This document shows positions 5,906-6,990 of a DNA stretch of 6,990 nucleotides, piece after piece. The notes below the pieces were generated by a model. That model was given only the letters and a program-made list of their open reading frames with translations, searched no databases and was not told the DNA's origin. Origin of the DNA: CAZTGZ01 sp044339595 (GTDB lineage: Bacteria > Bacteroidota > Bacteroidia > NS11-12g > UBA9320). The DNA lies in contig JBIIVF010000125.1 in the NCBI GenBank assembly GCA_044339595.1, forward strand, positions 1 to 6,990. Reading direction: 5' to 3'. The stretch's first letter is position 1. The number at the start of each line of letters is the position of its first letter. A program made the translations under genes and the position numbers.

Positions 5906-6990
5906 TCAGTGTTTCGCCGGAGGAGGCGTTTTTATTCCGGGGAAAGAGCTTTTTCCGCCGGAACTGCCGGAACCGGAACCTCCTTGCCATCCTCTTGGAT
6001 AGGTATTTTTATAGATGGTGCCTGTTTCTCCTGATTCACCTTCACCGCGGCTATCAATGATGATCTCTTTCTTATCACATGGAATACAAGGACAAGGAAT
6101 AAACACCCGGTTGCTATCTTGTGGGTCGGTAAAGATGGCCTCTTCAAGGGTTTTGTAGTGACCGGGTTCTACCAATATTTTCTCTTCTTCTTCGGAGCTG
6201 AGATCGAAAATCAGACCGAATTTTAGTTGTGCTCCATCGGGTTTGATTCGATTTTTTGATAAGGTATAGGTGGCTCCGTTAAAGGAGCTGTTTTTTAGAT
6301 CCACCACATCGGTTTCAGTGCCATAGAATTGCTCATAACGCGCATCAAATGAAACCCTTGGAGAGATTTTAACCCGGGCTCCGAGACCCCAACCTCCGAG
6401 CATGGTAGCATCTGCCGACACATTGTGGCTATTGTTGCCTTCATATTCGGTTGAGTTGAGCATGGCACGCACTTGTTGACCGGTCATCAAAATTCTTGGA
6501 CCGGAGCTCAAGTTAACATAAGGCACTACCTGGAATTTTGCATATTCGAAATGCAGACGACCGAGAAAGTCCATTGAACTGTTGTTGAGTCTTGTAAAGG
6601 CTTTGTCTTCATTGGCCACATTCAAGGTTACAATTGATTCTTCACTTCGACCATAAAACTGCATTCCCCAGTCAAGTCCGCCGTATAAGGCCCAGTTGCT
6701 GTTTTTTATAATGTTGCCAGACATAAACTGGGTGTTGAAACCGTGGGTTAAGGTTCGTAAGCCCATTGAATCGCGCAATCCCGGATCAAATGGACGTTCT
6801 TGGGTGTAATGAATGCCCCACCAGAATTTCTCCATATCACCTACCGGTTTTTTGAATCGATATTCATACCGGTCTTCAACCCAATACTTACGAGTAATGG
6901 TCTTCATGAACTTATCCGGATTCGGCACACTGTCCTTACCGTCTTCTTTTGCAGGAAGTTCAATTTCCGGTTTTTCAGAATTCACACTTT
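5906..6990 (-). CDS. Outer-membrane beta-barrel protein, C-terminal part (5' end outside window)
   Basis: The frame is open to the window edge (reading S-V-N-S-E-K before the first GTG codon), and there is no signal peptide, so the start lies beyond 6990. The visible 361 or so residues begin with an acidic, Pro-rich linker. They continue from about residue 52 (counting from the GTG at 6985) as alternating aromatic strands typical of a barrel: FWWGIHYTQERPF, WALYGGLDWGMQFYGR, LGRLHFEYAKFQVVPYVNLSSGPR, GGWGLGARVKISPRVSFDARYEQFYG, and a closing strand AQLKFGLIFDL at 252-262. After the barrel come an acidic SSEEEEK segment, the cluster CPCIPC (Cys298, 300, 303) and a Gly/Ser-rich tail from 335 ending in KTPPPAKH. 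This tail is unusual for an outer-membrane barrel, which normally ends in its last strand. The terminator at 5813-5848 ends the transcript. Function is not recognised. Confidence 0.8.
   Translation of the reverse strand, partial: SVNSEKPEIELPAKEDGKDSVPNPDKFMKTITRKYWVEDRYEYRFKKPVGDMEKFWWGIHYTQERPFDPGLRDSMGLRTLTHGFNTQFMSGNIIKNSNWALYGGLDWGMQFYGRSEESIVTLNVANEDKAFTRLNNSSMDFLGRLHFEYAKFQVVPYVNLSSGPRILMTGQQVRAMLNSTEYEGNNSHNVSADATMLGGWGLGARVKISPRVSFDARYEQFYGTETDVVDLKNSSFNGATYTLSKNRIKPDGAQLKFGLIFDLSSEEEEKILVEPGHYKTLEEAIFTDPQDSNRVFIPCPCIPCDKKEIIIDSRGEGESGETGTIYKNTYPRGWQGGSGSGSSGGKSSFPGIKTPPPAKH

Overview
The window looks like chromosomal DNA of a Bacteroidota bacterium. The evidence is a moderately AT-rich sequence, genes without clear Shine-Dalgarno sites, promoter-like boxes of the Bacteroidota type (TTTG, then TAnnTTTG), a porin of a kind common in that phylum, and a tRNA-Glu with encoded CCA. 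No genus can be named from sequence alone.

Layout. Bases 1-1057 hold a complete, ordinary glyceraldehyde-3-phosphate dehydrogenase gene (gap, minus strand) with a strong intrinsic terminator and a promoter-like box. Divergent from it is tRNA-Glu(TTC) (1169-1243, plus). It is followed by a terminator hairpin that belongs to a threefold tandem repeat of about 78 bp (1261-1486). Bases 1634-3361 (minus) carry a two-gene unit: a beta-barrel porin interrupted by one in-frame TAG stop, then, 6 bp downstream, an exported YceI-like protein. A 354-bp gap separates this unit from a divergent plus-strand gene (3716-4855). That gene encodes an intact AAA-type ATPase with a C-terminal DUF4143/PD-(D/E)XK-like region, and it is preceded by three AT-rich repeats at an exact 32-bp spacing.

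Bases 4856-5905 are mostly gene-poor. They contain an apparent decayed C-terminal remnant of a secreted protein (4923-5147, minus), a possible small protein gene (5229-5456, minus), a pair of short covarying hairpins, and a strand-specific terminator. The terminator serves the last gene (5906-6990, minus), the C-terminal part of an outer-membrane beta-barrel protein whose N-terminus lies outside the window. That protein has an odd Cys-Pro cluster and a Gly/Ser-rich tail.

The genes do not form one pathway: central metabolism, translation, envelope proteins and an ATPase of the mobile accessory type sit side by side. I see no convincing new multi-gene system. The most interesting signals are non-coding: the tripled tRNA-terminator repeat, the 32-bp periodic array in front of the ATPase gene, and the single nonsense codon in an otherwise intact porin.
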